Positions 17,188-26,111 of a stretch of 64,000 nucleotides of DNA are shown here, in pieces. Under the pieces are notes generated by a model. The model saw only the letters and a list, made by a program, of their open reading frames with translations, was not told the DNA's origin and ran no database searches. Source of the stretch: Dysgonamonadaceae bacterium (GTDB taxonomy: Bacteria; Bacteroidota; Bacteroidia; Bacteroidales; Dysgonomonadaceae); the NCBI GenBank assembly GCA_031254645.1, contig JAIRUA010000007.1, positions 248,001-312,000 of the forward strand, read 5' to 3'. Both the position numbers and the translations under genes were made by a program. Position 1 is the first letter of the stretch. Every line of letters starts with the position of its first letter.

Positions 17188-18096
17188 TTAAGCGTTCTGC
17201 GCTATTTTTTCTTTTTCTTTAATAGTGTATAATTCTTGCTCGAGTTCCTTTGCTCTTTTATTTTTTATTAGCCTTATATAGCCATCACACAGCGCAAACA
17301 GAACAAATAAATGGAAAACAAGTCCAACCCAATACTGAGTTAATAGACAAAGCGACGTATCAATGGCATATAATATCATACCTACCAAATATACTTTTAG
17401 ATTTCCCTTTCTGCTTTTCCGCCCAATCCAGAAGAAAAGTATAGGCATCAAAGAAATCAAAACAAAACGAAGCGATGTTAGGTCAGTATCTGTTGCCATT
17501 TCTACTCCACTCACAGACCCTAAGATAAAGATATCTATAGCAAGTCCCACAGGAAAAAAGAAACCTACTTGAAAAATAATAAACAGTGAATTGAGTAAAG
17601 AAAGACTACCAATCGCCCCAAACCAAGAGGCGCGACCTATTATTTCATTTTCCTCTGTTATCTGCTCTCGTACTTTCTTTTCTTTTTCTGTATATGATTT
17701 TTTTCGTGAATACTTTACTGCCTCTACTGTTAATTGCAAATTGCGCTGTTTCGCTATTTCTTTCGCCAATTCAATTTCTTCATCAGTCCACTCTTCCGGA
17801 TTTACTAAAATATCCATTATGTCATTGTCTGAAAATGAATACAAGAAATGGTCGTCAAGACAATCTATTTCTTTTTTTCTTGGATTAATCTTATCTACCC
17901 TTTCTACATCATCTGCGTTTATCTTTATAATAATTCCTTCTGCTATTGGATTTAAGTCTCTGGCAGATATATCAAAACGCATTGCTGAATCGTCTATTTC
18001 AAAAGGAATTTGATTTGCGTTGAGCAAATTAGTTAATTCAGATGCTTCCTGCAAATCCGAAAAAGTTTGATATTCTATAAAATCATTCTTTGTCAT
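17188..18096 (-). CDS. Membrane protein with N-terminal DUF2007-like domain
   Basis: The first 70 residues (YQTFSDLQEASELTNLLNAN, then IIIKINADDVERVD) look like the small ferredoxin-like domain seen in DUF2007 proteins. A charged helical region follows, then about five transmembrane segments (around 160-285) and a charged tail. It starts 7 bases after the Sel1-repeat gene and precedes vgrG. No catalytic motif was seen. Its place among T6SS accessory genes suggests an immunity or accessory role, but this is not certain. Confidence 0.5.
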   Translation of the reverse strand: MTKNDFIEYQTFSDLQEASELTNLLNANQIPFEIDDSAMRFDISARDLNPIAEGIIIKINADDVERVDKINPRKKEIDCLDDHFLYSFSDNDIMDILVNPEEWTDEEIELAKEIAKQRNLQLTVEAVKYSRKKSYTEKEKKVREQITEENEIIGRASWFGAIGSLSLLNSLFIIFQVGFFFPVGLAIDIFILGSVSGVEMATDTDLTSLRFVLISLMPILFFWIGRKSRKGNLKVYLVGMILYAIDTSLCLLTQYWVGLVFHLFVLFALCDGYIRLIKNKRAKELEQELYTIKEKEKIAQNA

Positions 18097-18103
18097 TCTT
18101 TGT

Positions 18104-18841
18104 TTATTCGTATATTAGTTCAAATCCCTGTCTTTTAGCTCGATAAATCCAATTGGTTGCCCTAATGCGATTTTTTCTCACACCTTTTCCATCTCGATAA
18201 CAAAGTCCCAAGTTGTATTGTGCTTGTGCATTACCTTGTTCTGCCGCCTTGCGAAACCAATACACAGCTTGTGAATCGTTTTGAGCTACACCCAAACCGT
18301 TGAGATAATAAGTCCCTAATGTAGACTGTGATATTGCAATTCCTTGTTCTGCCGACTTGTGAATCCAATATGCTGCTTGCTCGAAATTTCTATTTACACC
18401 ACGACCATTGAAATAACTAAGCCCCAAATTGTGTTGGGCTCTTGCAAATCCTTGTTCTGCCGACTTGCGATACCAATAGACAGCTCTCTCATCATTTTTA
18501 TCTACACTCTGACCAATACGGTACAAACTCCCCAAGGCGTTTTGTGCACTTGCGAGTCCTTGTTCTGCCGCCTTACGGTACCAATATGCCGCCTGTTCGT
18601 AATTTTTTTCTATACTGTGTCCAAAGTAATAACAATTTGCCAAATTGTGCTGCGCTCTTGCATCACCTTGCTCGGCTTTTTCGTAATAGTCGCTTGCTTG
18701 CAAAGACAATAAATATTCTTCTTCCTCTTTATTTTTGTTCAAATTGGCTTCAATAGCCTTGCTTTCGAAATAGCCGAGTATGAATAATGCTGTCAAGCAT
18801 AATCCGATTATTGCCAATATAATAAAAAATATTTTCTTCAT
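18104..18841 (-). CDS. Sel1-like repeat (SLR) protein, membrane-anchored
   Basis: An N-terminal hydrophobic segment (IFFIILAIIGLCLTALFILG) anchors or exports the protein. It is followed by five consecutive 36-residue Sel1/TPR-like repeats with the signature YWYRKAAEQGxAxAQxxLGxxY, then a partial sixth. Such alpha-solenoids mediate protein-protein contacts. The gene sits in a run of T6SS-linked genes with small gaps. SLR proteins in such loci are often immunity or accessory factors; here this is inferred only from position. Confidence 0.7.
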   Translation of the reverse strand: MKKIFFIILAIIGLCLTALFILGYFESKAIEANLNKNKEEEEYLLSLQASDYYEKAEQGDARAQHNLANCYYFGHSIEKNYEQAAYWYRKAAEQGLASAQNALGSLYRIGQSVDKNDERAVYWYRKSAEQGFARAQHNLGLSYFNGRGVNRNFEQAAYWIHKSAEQGIAISQSTLGTYYLNGLGVAQNDSQAVYWFRKAAEQGNAQAQYNLGLCYRDGKGVRKNRIRATNWIYRAKRQGFELIYE

Positions 18842-18900
18842 CTTTTGTTATTTTGATAACTCTCTTACTGCTGATTAAAAATTTGTCATCCGTATAAGCC

Positions 18901-19527
18901 TCAATCGATGTCTAATTTTTCCAACTCGTTTTTTGCTTCTTCTATTCCCTGTTCTGCTGCGCGAATAAGAAATAATTTTGCTTGTTCCATATCACCCAAA
19001 CCTTTATACGACAAACCAAAATAGTAATTTACCCATCTTCGGTCTTTATCCATTGCATCGTACATTTTTAAGTTAGCAATTGATTTCTCAAACTCTCCCA
19101 CGTAATAATACGCAAGTCCCAAGCCATACCCCATTTCCCAAGCGTCAGGATTTAATGACAATACTCTTTCACTGTGATAAATGGATTCAACGTATTTCCT
19201 TTCTCTGTATAATGCAGAAGCAATGAGAATATGCCCATTCACAAATTCAGGGTCTAATTCTACCGACTTCTTAAAATCCTCAACTGAAAGAAGGTTGCCA
19301 ACTCTTCTCATCATTCCTCGTCTGAAAAACCATTGCGATTGCAAAGAGTCTAATGCAATAGCCTTGTCGTACAGTTGTAGGGCTGCAATAGTATCGCCTT
19401 GAACAAACAGTTCTTCTGCTTCGAGAGCATAGTTGAGTGCTTGCTCGTGAGCATTTTTCTCTCTCGACTGTCCGCAAGAAATTGCTGTGAACAGCATTAA
19501 AGCACATAAGCTAAATATTTTATTCAT
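18901..19527 (-). CDS. TPR-repeat lipoprotein
   Basis: The 208-residue protein starts with the lipoprotein signal MNKIFSLCALMLFTAISCGQ (Cys18). About five tetratricopeptide-like repeats follow (for example ALQLYDKAIALDSLQSQWFF, SVELDPEFVNGHILIASALY and AKLFLIRAAEQGIEEAKNEL). It is likely a periplasmic or outer-membrane-anchored scaffold. It overlaps the upstream membrane-protein gene by 8 bases, so the two are coupled. A role as immunity or accessory protein for the upstream module is plausible but unproven. Confidence 0.7.
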   Translation of the reverse strand: MNKIFSLCALMLFTAISCGQSREKNAHEQALNYALEAEELFVQGDTIAALQLYDKAIALDSLQSQWFFRRGMMRRVGNLLSVEDFKKSVELDPEFVNGHILIASALYRERKYVESIYHSERVLSLNPDAWEMGYGLGLAYYYVGEFEKSIANLKMYDAMDKDRRWVNYYFGLSYKGLGDMEQAKLFLIRAAEQGIEEAKNELEKLDID

Positions 19528-20131
19528 AAATCATTGCAATTAAGAATGGCACTGAGATTATTATGGAAATTATCAGTGGAATCCAAATTGATTTTGCTCT
19601 GTATTTTGTTTCTCTACCAATATATTTATTCCAAAACTCAACTGATAAAACATAACCGCCAATACCATTTATAAGATACACATATAAAGTTTGAGAAAAT
19701 AAATTACCAAGTAATATGGCTAAAATGGTAAATAGCAATCCGACTCCTATGACTTTTATTTTGTTGGTCTTATTATCAATATTCTTGGCGAGTAACACTG
19801 CACCAAAAATCACAGTGAAAAATATCGAAAATGAAGCTATTGCAGTTTTTGAATATAGCAACAAAGCATTAGGGTCAGTTACAACATATTTATTCTGTAA
19901 TTTTGATAAACCAAAATCAAAAACACTATCTTCTTCCTCCTCAATTTCCCTCTTTTTTTCAATTCTATCATACAATGATTTAAGTTCTTCCTCTGAAAAA
20001 CTTTTTCCTTTCGCTTTTAATTCTTTAATCACAGCAGTCAAGGCACCGGAAGCATAACGGTCAAAATCATCTATATACTCCATTAATTCTTCAACTGTCT
20101 TTTTGCTTATTAATTCTTCAAAACGTGTCAT
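19520..20131 (-). CDS. Four-helix membrane protein, possible immunity protein
   Basis: The protein has a charged N-terminal helical part (about 1-75, FEELISKKTVEELMEYIDDF) and four predicted transmembrane helices between about 90 and 202 (FSIFFTVIFGAVLL, VIGVGLLFTILAILLGNLF and others). No catalytic motif was found. It lies directly behind the glycine-rich hydrophobic protein that follows the second hcp. A polytopic inner-membrane protein would be a fitting immunity partner for a membrane-active toxin. This is an inference. Confidence 0.5.
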   Translation of the reverse strand: MTRFEELISKKTVEELMEYIDDFDRYASGALTAVIKELKAKGKSFSEEELKSLYDRIEKKREIEEEEDSVFDFGLSKLQNKYVVTDPNALLLYSKTAIASFSIFFTVIFGAVLLAKNIDNKTNKIKVIGVGLLFTILAILLGNLFSQTLYVYLINGIGGYVLSVEFWNKYIGRETKYRAKSIWIPLIISIIISVPFLIAMIYE

Positions 20132-20172
20132 CGAAAATAAATCACTTTTTTTTATTCAAACAAATTAAAACT

Positions 20173-20844
20173 CTAATCTGGATTACCCATATAACTCCAA
20201 CAATTAGGGTCATAGAAGTCCCAATTGAATTCTTCCGGTAATCCTCGCATAATCTCTCCGGTATCTGGGTCTGTCCATATAGGCTTACCCCACATCCAAT
20301 CTGTTTCCCGTGCCCATTCCTGCATAAACATATACGGAAGTGCGTAGAGGTCAAAAGCAATAAGCCCCACAGCAACGTAACTACTTGCCCTTCTAAGAAA
20401 AGGTACAGCACTTCCTCCTATACCTATCCGCGATAAAAATTGGGCTGTAAATCCAGCACCTCCCCCAACAAACCCAATTGTATCAGAAAAGTTTACACGT
20501 TTATTGGTTTTATATTGGCGATGAAGATTTACACCATCTACAACAAAGTTGAAACGAGACCAATTAGTACCCAAGTGTCTGAGCGCACGTGGGGCGTTAG
20601 GTAATTCATCCATTGCTGTGTTATACCAAAATTCGCCGTGTGCCGAAAAATTTAATGGGGCTGCTGTTTTCTGTCTCGCTCTTATCGTCTCATTTGAATA
20701 AGGATACAAATATCTATCAACAGGTTGATTCATAGATGCTTCTCGCCGTTCCATTTGCAAACTTTCGCGACTTGGCGGAATGACTACCATTGTTGTAGAA
20801 TTGGGAAGCGCAAGGTGCTTATTTTCATATATAGGTGGTCCCAT
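20173..20844 (-). CDS. Hypothetical T6SS-linked protein with glycine-rich hydrophobic segment; effector candidate
   Basis: The 223-residue protein has no signal peptide. A polar N-terminal half is followed by a glycine-rich hydrophobic region (IGFVGGGAGFTAQFLSRIG and SYVAVGLIAFDLYALPYMF, around 124-178) and an acidic, aromatic tail (DPNCWSYMGNPD). I do not recognise a family. The gene lies 17 bases after an hcp gene and before a membrane-protein gene, a common position for Hcp-carried effectors and their immunity genes. The hydrophobic region would suit a membrane-inserting toxin. The call is tentative. Confidence 0.45.
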   Translation of the reverse strand: MGPPIYENKHLALPNSTTMVVIPPSRESLQMERREASMNQPVDRYLYPYSNETIRARQKTAAPLNFSAHGEFWYNTAMDELPNAPRALRHLGTNWSRFNFVVDGVNLHRQYKTNKRVNFSDTIGFVGGGAGFTAQFLSRIGIGGSAVPFLRRASSYVAVGLIAFDLYALPYMFMQEWARETDWMWGKPIWTDPDTGEIMRGLPEEFNWDFYDPNCWSYMGNPD

Positions 20845-20861
20845 AGTTGTACTCTTTCTAT

Positions 20862-21302
20862 TTAATTTTCGTCGTCGTCCTGTTTATTTAAATTTTTGCT
20901 CTTAAAACTGCAACTGTCGCCGCTTCCCAAAATAATAATTTCAGCAGCACTGATAATAAGTTGGGTTAGCATTTGCCCATCGCTCTGTGAACTGAAAGAG
21001 TCGTGCAGATAAATGCAATATCCTTTCCTGAACACTAACGTTTTTTTTGCCAAGTTTGCTCTGTCAGGTACTTCAAAGACAATTTCGCCATCTTTGTGCG
21101 TGTCCGAGCCTTGCATCCATTTGTAAAGAAGCAGGTCATTGCCTGCAGGTGTTTCTACTGTTATTTCAATCTGTCCGCCCGTAGCGCCCCCGCAAGGCTC
21201 TCCGCTTTGTTGAATTGGTTTTGTAAAACGATAATTGCAGTTCAACACTTTATATGTTCCTAGTGCTGCGTGTTTTAGTCTTAATGTTGCTGTATGAGCC
21301 AT
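20862..21302 (-). CDS. Hcp/TssD-family tube protein (paralogue 2)
   Basis: This 146-residue protein has the layout of Bacteroidetes TssD: a beta-barrel sequence with GGQIEITVETPAGNDLLLYKW, GEIVFEVPDRANLAKKTL and FRKGYCIYLHDSFSS. These align with KVMLRVKALEDGNVELLHWM and EDAYCIDFKEHW in the paralogue at 23339-23758. A charged tail (NLNKQDDDEN) is extra. Hcp hexamers form the inner tube and can carry small effectors in the lumen. The two genes that follow may encode such cargo and its immunity protein. It is the more divergent of the two hcp genes here. Confidence 0.83.
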   Translation of the reverse strand: MAHTATLRLKHAALGTYKVLNCNYRFTKPIQQSGEPCGGATGGQIEITVETPAGNDLLLYKWMQGSDTHKDGEIVFEVPDRANLAKKTLVFRKGYCIYLHDSFSSQSDGQMLTQLIISAAEIIILGSGDSCSFKSKNLNKQDDDEN

Positions 21303-21372
21303 AATTGTTTTATTTTATTGTTTGTTGCTTTTGTTATCATTTATCTTACTCAAATTGAACCGATTGTATCAT

Positions 21373-21807
21373 TTACCAAATCTGAAATATAATATTTTTC
21401 TCAAAATCCTCCTTTGTATTTACCAACTTCCCGGAAATGAATATACTGACTTTTGATATTTTCTTGTCAAATCTTATTTCTACTTCGGGATTTTGCAAAC
21501 GAGGCTCAAACCGGGCAATAGTTTCTTTCAGTTCAAGGGCATAATAAGCATCGCGATTATCACTCTCTCCTCTGATTACCTCTTTATTGATTCTATCTTC
21601 CGCGTCGGCATTTTCAAAACGAAACTTGGTCAGCGAAAACCCAAACTGAGGTTGGGGCTTAAAGCTGCCTTTGGGGGTATTTACCAACAGAGAAAGAAAA
21701 TCATCTACCGATTTCCTCAATCTCTCAACTTCGTTTCCACGCGATTGATAATTGTTGTCGTAAAAATTTTCCTCTGAAAAATTTAAAGGGATTTTGAATC
21801 CGCTCAT
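21373..21807 (-). CDS. tssE: T6SS baseplate protein TssE (gp25-like)
   Basis: The 144-residue protein matches the gp25/TssE pattern: a short N-terminal region, a VERLRKSVDDFLSLLVNTPK helix, and a C-terminal half with ALELKETIARFEPRLQNPEV followed by beta-strands. The EPR motif typical of gp25 is present in RFEPRL. TssE belongs to the baseplate wedge and helps start sheath assembly. It lies between the MORN protein and the second hcp. Other baseplate genes (tssF, tssG, tssK) are not in the window. Confidence 0.85.
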   Translation of the reverse strand: MSGFKIPLNFSEENFYDNNYQSRGNEVERLRKSVDDFLSLLVNTPKGSFKPQPQFGFSLTKFRFENADAEDRINKEVIRGESDNRDAYYALELKETIARFEPRLQNPEVEIRFDKKISKVSIFISGKLVNTKEDFEKNIIFQIW

Positions 21808-21844
21808 AAATTTGTTGTATCGTTAATTATTTACACTTTGTCAT

Positions 21845-23245
21845 TTATATTTCACTTCCGTCAGCTCTATATGTTGCCAAAGTTTCCCATGCCCCTCTCG
21901 AATTTCGCTCTCTGATTCGACGTACATTACCGTTGGAATGATACTCTTTTTGATAAACCATATCGCCATTTTCGTAACGCCCTTCTTCGCGCAGCGTTCC
22001 GTCATCGAAATAAATTTTGTATTCGCCTACCCTGTTGCCATTGACAAAGTTGTATTCTGTTCTCAATTTTCCTGTGCTGGCAAAATACTCTTTTTCTACT
22101 CCTTCGCGTCTGCCGTTTACGTAATTGGCTATTTTTTCGGGCGTTCCGTCCAAGAAATATGTATTGTTTTCGCCGTGGCGGTCTCTATTTTGTAGATAAT
22201 TGCTAATGCTTCTGACGTTTCCGTTGGGGTGGTATTCTTTTTTGAAAACCTCTCTGCCTCTTTCCATACGCCCTTCTTCACGCAACATTCCGTCGTCGCG
22301 GTAAAGTTTGTATTCGCCATCTCTTCTGCCTCCAACATAATGGTATTCCATTCTCAATGTTCCCGATTCGCTAAAATAGTCTTTTCTTATTCCTTCAAGT
22401 TCTTCATTCACATAGTGTTCGTGGCTTAGAAGGGTTCCGTCGGAAGAGAATGTTTTGAGTTCGCCGTTGAGTTTGTCGTTTTTATAAGTAGAGATTTTTT
22501 GAGGATTGCCATTTGCGCGGTATTCAGTCCACACGCCGTCTTTTTCGCCGTTTACATATTGCCCTTGCATTATTAGGCTTCCGTCTAATCGTCTTTGCGT
22601 AAATTCGCCAACTCGAACGCCTTTGTCATAGTAAACTGTTATTATGCCGTCACTGCTAAAGAATGCAAAATCTATCTGTTTTCCATCGGGTACTCCGTCA
22701 ATATGGTTGGTTTCGGTTCTCTGTATATACTCTCCGTCTGTCAAACTCCAAGATTGCCCGATACCATGCAATTTTCCGTTTTTATATCCTTGTACGCTTT
22801 CGAGTTTTCCATTATCGTAATAGATTTTTTCTATTCCGTGCAGCTCGCCATCAACAAACGGCGCTTCTCTTCTAATGCTGCCGTCGGAATGATAATTAAT
22901 GAACATACCATTCAATAGACCTGCTTTGTAGATGCCCTCACCGGTTAATTTGTCGTCTTCGAAAGATTGGTATTTTCCGTCATACATTCCGCCCGAAAAT
23001 TGTGCCAGTTCGTATCGCCAATGGTATCTGCCAAGTATTCTGTAATCGCCCTCCAAAAGCGAATTGTCTCTTGTGAAGCGGTACATCAATCGCCCATCGC
23101 CGAGATTGACTACCGCAGCTACCATAGCCGCAGTGTCGGTTTGTGAGACTACTGTACGAAGGTAGGTTTGCGCTTCTGCTCCAAAGCTGATAATGCAAAC
23201 GCAAAACAGTGCTAATAAAAATTTTATTTTTTTAGTAAGTGTCAT
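21845..23245 (-). CDS. Exported MORN/YwqK-type repeat protein in the T6SS core
   Basis: A signal peptide (KIKFLLALFCVCIISFGAEAQ) is followed by about sixteen repeats of roughly 23 residues with the pattern GxYKxYxxDGxLxxExxYxNGxxxG. These are MORN-like repeats of the type annotated as YwqK family. The protein is therefore exported and forms an extended beta-structure. Two consecutive repeat blocks are near-copies of one another (IRKDYFSESGTLRMEYHYVG and VEKEYFASTGKLRTEYNFVN). It sits between tssE and the first hcp, so it is probably T6SS-related, perhaps an envelope or immunity component. Confidence 0.78.
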   Translation of the reverse strand: MTLTKKIKFLLALFCVCIISFGAEAQTYLRTVVSQTDTAAMVAAVVNLGDGRLMYRFTRDNSLLEGDYRILGRYHWRYELAQFSGGMYDGKYQSFEDDKLTGEGIYKAGLLNGMFINYHSDGSIRREAPFVDGELHGIEKIYYDNGKLESVQGYKNGKLHGIGQSWSLTDGEYIQRTETNHIDGVPDGKQIDFAFFSSDGIITVYYDKGVRVGEFTQRRLDGSLIMQGQYVNGEKDGVWTEYRANGNPQKISTYKNDKLNGELKTFSSDGTLLSHEHYVNEELEGIRKDYFSESGTLRMEYHYVGGRRDGEYKLYRDDGMLREEGRMERGREVFKKEYHPNGNVRSISNYLQNRDRHGENNTYFLDGTPEKIANYVNGRREGVEKEYFASTGKLRTEYNFVNGNRVGEYKIYFDDGTLREEGRYENGDMVYQKEYHSNGNVRRIRERNSRGAWETLATYRADGSEI

Positions 23246-23338
23246 ATTTCTAACTCAAAAAACTACATCTAAGAAAGCAATCATACCGACCACCCATTGG
23301 GCAGTCGATATGATTCTTTTAATTAAATTACTCCGGAA

Positions 23339-23758
23339 TTACTTCCACTCGTTTTCGTAAGAAACCGGTCCGTTCGCAATTTTGCGGCACGAAAGAACGA
23401 TGTCTTCATAGTGTGCCAAAGGTGCGTCTGTTACGCCTTCCGGCACGTCTTCCCAATGCTCTTTGAAATCGATGCAATACGCGTCTTCAAATTCGATTGA
23501 CTTCATTTTTTTGTCAACGTCTTTGGCGGTCATAAATTCAATTGACCCTTTTTTCGACAACGTTTTGCTTGTCATCCAATGCAATAGTTCTACATTACCG
23601 TCTTCAAGCGCTTTTACGCGAAGCATAACTTTTCCACCGCGTGGAACGCCTGAAGGCTGGTTGTCTTTGTCTGTTGATTGATTGAATGCGTAATCAACCA
23701 TTGCTACCTCGCGGTCTGCGAAGCCATCTACTTTTAATGTTACTCTGTTCTGAGCCAT
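23339..23758 (-). CDS. hcp: T6SS tube protein Hcp (TssD)
   Basis: This 139-residue protein fits the Bacteroidetes TssD family: MAQNRVTLKVDGF, VDYAFNQSTDKDNQPSG, GGKVMLRVKALEDGNVELLHWM and FEDAYCIDFKEHW. It forms the hexameric tube ejected by sheath contraction. It follows tssC in the same order as many Bacteroidetes T6SS loci and is likely the main structural Hcp. A second, more divergent copy lies at 20862-21302. Confidence 0.9.
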   Translation of the reverse strand: MAQNRVTLKVDGFADREVAMVDYAFNQSTDKDNQPSGVPRGGKVMLRVKALEDGNVELLHWMTSKTLSKKGSIEFMTAKDVDKKMKSIEFEDAYCIDFKEHWEDVPEGVTDAPLAHYEDIVLSCRKIANGPVSYENEWK

Positions 23759-23822
23759 AATTGTAAAAAATTAATGAATTAATAAATTAAATTGATAACG
23801 ATATATTTATATAGTTATTTTT

Positions 23823-25193
23823 TTATTCTGCTACATCGCATTTTTTGTTTTGTTTGTCAGCCGAGAGCTTTATGGTAAAGTTCTTGGCAGCAAAGAAGGG
23901 AGTAATGTCAATTTCTATTTTCACTTCTTTGGTTACCGGGTCTTGATACGGTTCGCCGAGTATTTTATAATCCGAAAACAGTTTGCCGTATCCCTTGTGG
24001 TCGTTTAAGAAAGTTTGTATGCTCTCTTTCAGCCTGGTGGGCGAATTGAACGGATCCCAGTTTTCGAGCGCAATTTTGTGCACATAGTGCATCAAATTCT
24101 TTTTCACCCAGTCAAATACCCTTACAATGGGGTATTCTCTCATTGCCGCATTACTTCCGGTGTAGAGATTGGTGTTGTTGTATGCCATTACGCGCCCTTC
24201 GGAAATAACCATCGGAACAACTTGATTGTCCCACAATCCGGTAATCTCTTCTTTCATCAAGTCAACACGAACGCCTTTTATTCCTGCAAGCGTTCCGTAC
24301 TTTTCGCCTGCTGCGCCTTGCGACATCGCCAAACCGGGATTGTACATCTTTCCTGCCAATGCGCCCGCCGAAGGAATATACAGCGGGGTTAGCTCTCCGG
24401 CAATTAATTCGGGAGCACGCCCTACCAACCAGTTAGCAGTTACCACAGTGTTTTGCAACGCCTTATCGGCATCTTTATATTGCTCGGTGTGGTCGTTCAA
24501 GCCATCGTAATCAATGTAATTGTCCGAATCGGTAACCAATTGTACCATATATTCGTTCATCGTTTTTGCCCACAAGTCGCGCACTTGCTTGTCTTTGAAT
24601 ACAAAACCGGGTAGCGCCAAAAGGCTGTAATTGTCTTTCAAACTCAATCGGCTGAAAGCGTTGTACAGCATACTTTTGATTTCCATAAACGTTTCCGAAT
24701 TGGTGGTCAGTTCTTCGGTTTCACCGTCTTCACTGAATTTTTCTACGTTCACAAAGCGAATGTTGGGTATTTTATCTACGCCTGCATTATTGAAAAAAGA
24801 CTCCAACGCACGATAAGCAGTTTCCAATTTTTTGGTTTTCAACGCTGTGGTTTGTAAGTTTGCTTTCAGCAAATCCAAATATTTTTCGCTTTTCTGTTCA
24901 CACAGTTCTACGTATTCGGAAGCCGAAGTTTTATCTTCGTTCAATATTTCCAACCACATTTTAATATTGTCTGCCAAGCGCTCACGTTTGCCTTTGAATT
25001 GTTTTTCATTCAAAAACATTGCTTTTGTAGCCGGAGTTACCGGATCCATATCCGCAGCATCGGGCATAAAAGCAACCAATGCCTTAAAGCCACCGAATTT
25101 TGCCAATAGTTCGGAAACCGGTTTTGTAGTCTGTTGCTTTACCTGCTCTTGCGGTTGCAACGCTTCCTGTTGTTGTAATTTACTTTCAGCCAT
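23823..25193 (-). CDS. tssC: T6SS contractile sheath large subunit TssC
   Basis: The 456-residue protein lies 9 bases after tssB and shows the TssC/VipB features: an N-terminal helical region, KDNYSLLALPGFVF, a central block AELTPLYIPSAGALAGK-like, and C-terminal strands ending KVEIDITPFFAAKNFTIKLS. With TssB it builds the contractile sheath. It has a Gln-rich N terminus (KLQQQEALQPQEQVKQQ). Length and gene order match the Bacteroidetes subtype. Confidence 0.9.
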   Translation of the reverse strand: MAESKLQQQEALQPQEQVKQQTTKPVSELLAKFGGFKALVAFMPDAADMDPVTPATKAMFLNEKQFKGKRERLADNIKMWLEILNEDKTSASEYVELCEQKSEKYLDLLKANLQTTALKTKKLETAYRALESFFNNAGVDKIPNIRFVNVEKFSEDGETEELTTNSETFMEIKSMLYNAFSRLSLKDNYSLLALPGFVFKDKQVRDLWAKTMNEYMVQLVTDSDNYIDYDGLNDHTEQYKDADKALQNTVVTANWLVGRAPELIAGELTPLYIPSAGALAGKMYNPGLAMSQGAAGEKYGTLAGIKGVRVDLMKEEITGLWDNQVVPMVISEGRVMAYNNTNLYTGSNAAMREYPIVRVFDWVKKNLMHYVHKIALENWDPFNSPTRLKESIQTFLNDHKGYGKLFSDYKILGEPYQDPVTKEVKIEIDITPFFAAKNFTIKLSADKQNKKCDVAE

Positions 25194-25202
25194 AATCTTG
25201 CC

Positions 25203-25706
25203 TTATTTTTTACCACTGTTGTTTAATTCATCTAATATTGATTCCAATAGCGCTTTCAACTCGCCTTTTGCATCGGCGTCTTTTAGCATGACCCGCAACT
25301 TCGGGTTTTTTTCGATTTTCTTTTGCGCGTTTTCAAAATTCTCTTTTTTGCTGCGCAATTCGCTCAAGAACGGACTGTTATCAATCAACTTGCCTTTACC
25401 GTTGTTAATCTCGAAATCTTTCATTTCTTTGAAATGCAGCGTTTCTCGTTTTTCCTCTCCTTCCTCTCCGGTAAAATCCACATTTACCGCAGGACTGAAA
25501 TAAGCAAACACTTCTTTCATCGTACGAGGGTATTTTCCTACTTTCTGACCGTTTTCTTCGACTTCTTCCATTGCCAAACCTTTGTTTTCGAATGAAACTT
25601 CAGCCGTAAACTGGTCAACATACAGGGTTTTGTTTTGCGACAACCCTTCTATCCGTGCTGAGGATTCTTCGTCCTCAATGCGTGATAAATAATTTTCTTT
25701 GCTCAT
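25203..25706 (-). CDS. tssB: T6SS contractile sheath small subunit TssB
   Basis: The 167-residue protein precedes tssC and has the TssB/VipA layout: N-terminal strands, a PRTMKEVFAYFSPAVNVDF segment, a FKEMKDFEINNGKGKLIDNS region and a long C-terminal helix (SELRSKKENFENAQKKIEKN). It pairs with TssC in the sheath. It is the first gene of the tssB-tssC-hcp run, with a 581-base non-coding stretch between it and clpV upstream. Confidence 0.9.
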   Translation of the reverse strand: MSKENYLSRIEDEESSARIEGLSQNKTLYVDQFTAEVSFENKGLAMEEVEENGQKVGKYPRTMKEVFAYFSPAVNVDFTGEEGEEKRETLHFKEMKDFEINNGKGKLIDNSPFLSELRSKKENFENAQKKIEKNPKLRVMLKDADAKGELKALLESILDELNNSGKK

Positions 25707-25897
25707 ATTTCTCTTTTTTATTATATTGTATTGTTTTATTTTATTGAATATTGTTGATATTTTTCGCTATACATTTGTTTCTTTTGATTGCTTTAAATCT
25801 GACCCTTAAGTAGTCAAAAAGTTTTCTAAAAACGCACACAAAACAGAAAATATCTGTTGCTATTAATTGCTTAATGCGCAGTTATATTAATAAAGGA

Positions 25898-25905
25898 CAA
25901 AGATA
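25898..25905 (-). promoter_or_regulatory. Possible -7 box (TATCTTTG) for tssB
   Basis: The minus strand reads TATCTTTG, matching the Bacteroides -7 consensus TAnnTTTG. No good -33 TTTG was found at the expected distance, so the call is weak. It would give a leader of about 185 bases before tssB. Confidence 0.35.
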
Positions 25906-26079
25906 TAGAAATTCTCCGTTTAATCTGTATGTTTTGTCGGGAAAAATGAACATTGACTCGTAAAAGAGTGAAAAACACTCATATATGACAAATAAAATTG
26001 GACATACGCAGTATTTAAAAGAGATCTCACGGAATACCATTTGGCATTTCTGTTCGTTCCGTTTTACGCTAAAAGCCAT

Positions 26080-26111
26080 AGAGCCTACCTCGACAAATCA
26101 AGGTAGGCTCT
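26080..26111. repeat. Perfect 11-base inverted repeat (AGAGCCTACCT/AGGTAGGCTCT)
   Basis: The two 11-base arms match perfectly and are separated by 10 bases (CGACAAATCA). There is no T-run on either side, so it is not a standard intrinsic terminator. It could be a transcript-processing hairpin, an attenuator between clpV and tssB, or an end-fragment of a small mobile repeat. Confidence 0.75.

Noticed and set aside
18104-18841. Regular repeats suggesting a CRISPR array
   Set aside because: The periodicity is 108 bases in a coding frame and corresponds to 36-residue Sel1 repeats.
26080-26111. Palindrome as an intrinsic terminator
   Set aside because: No run of T's follows the stem on either strand.
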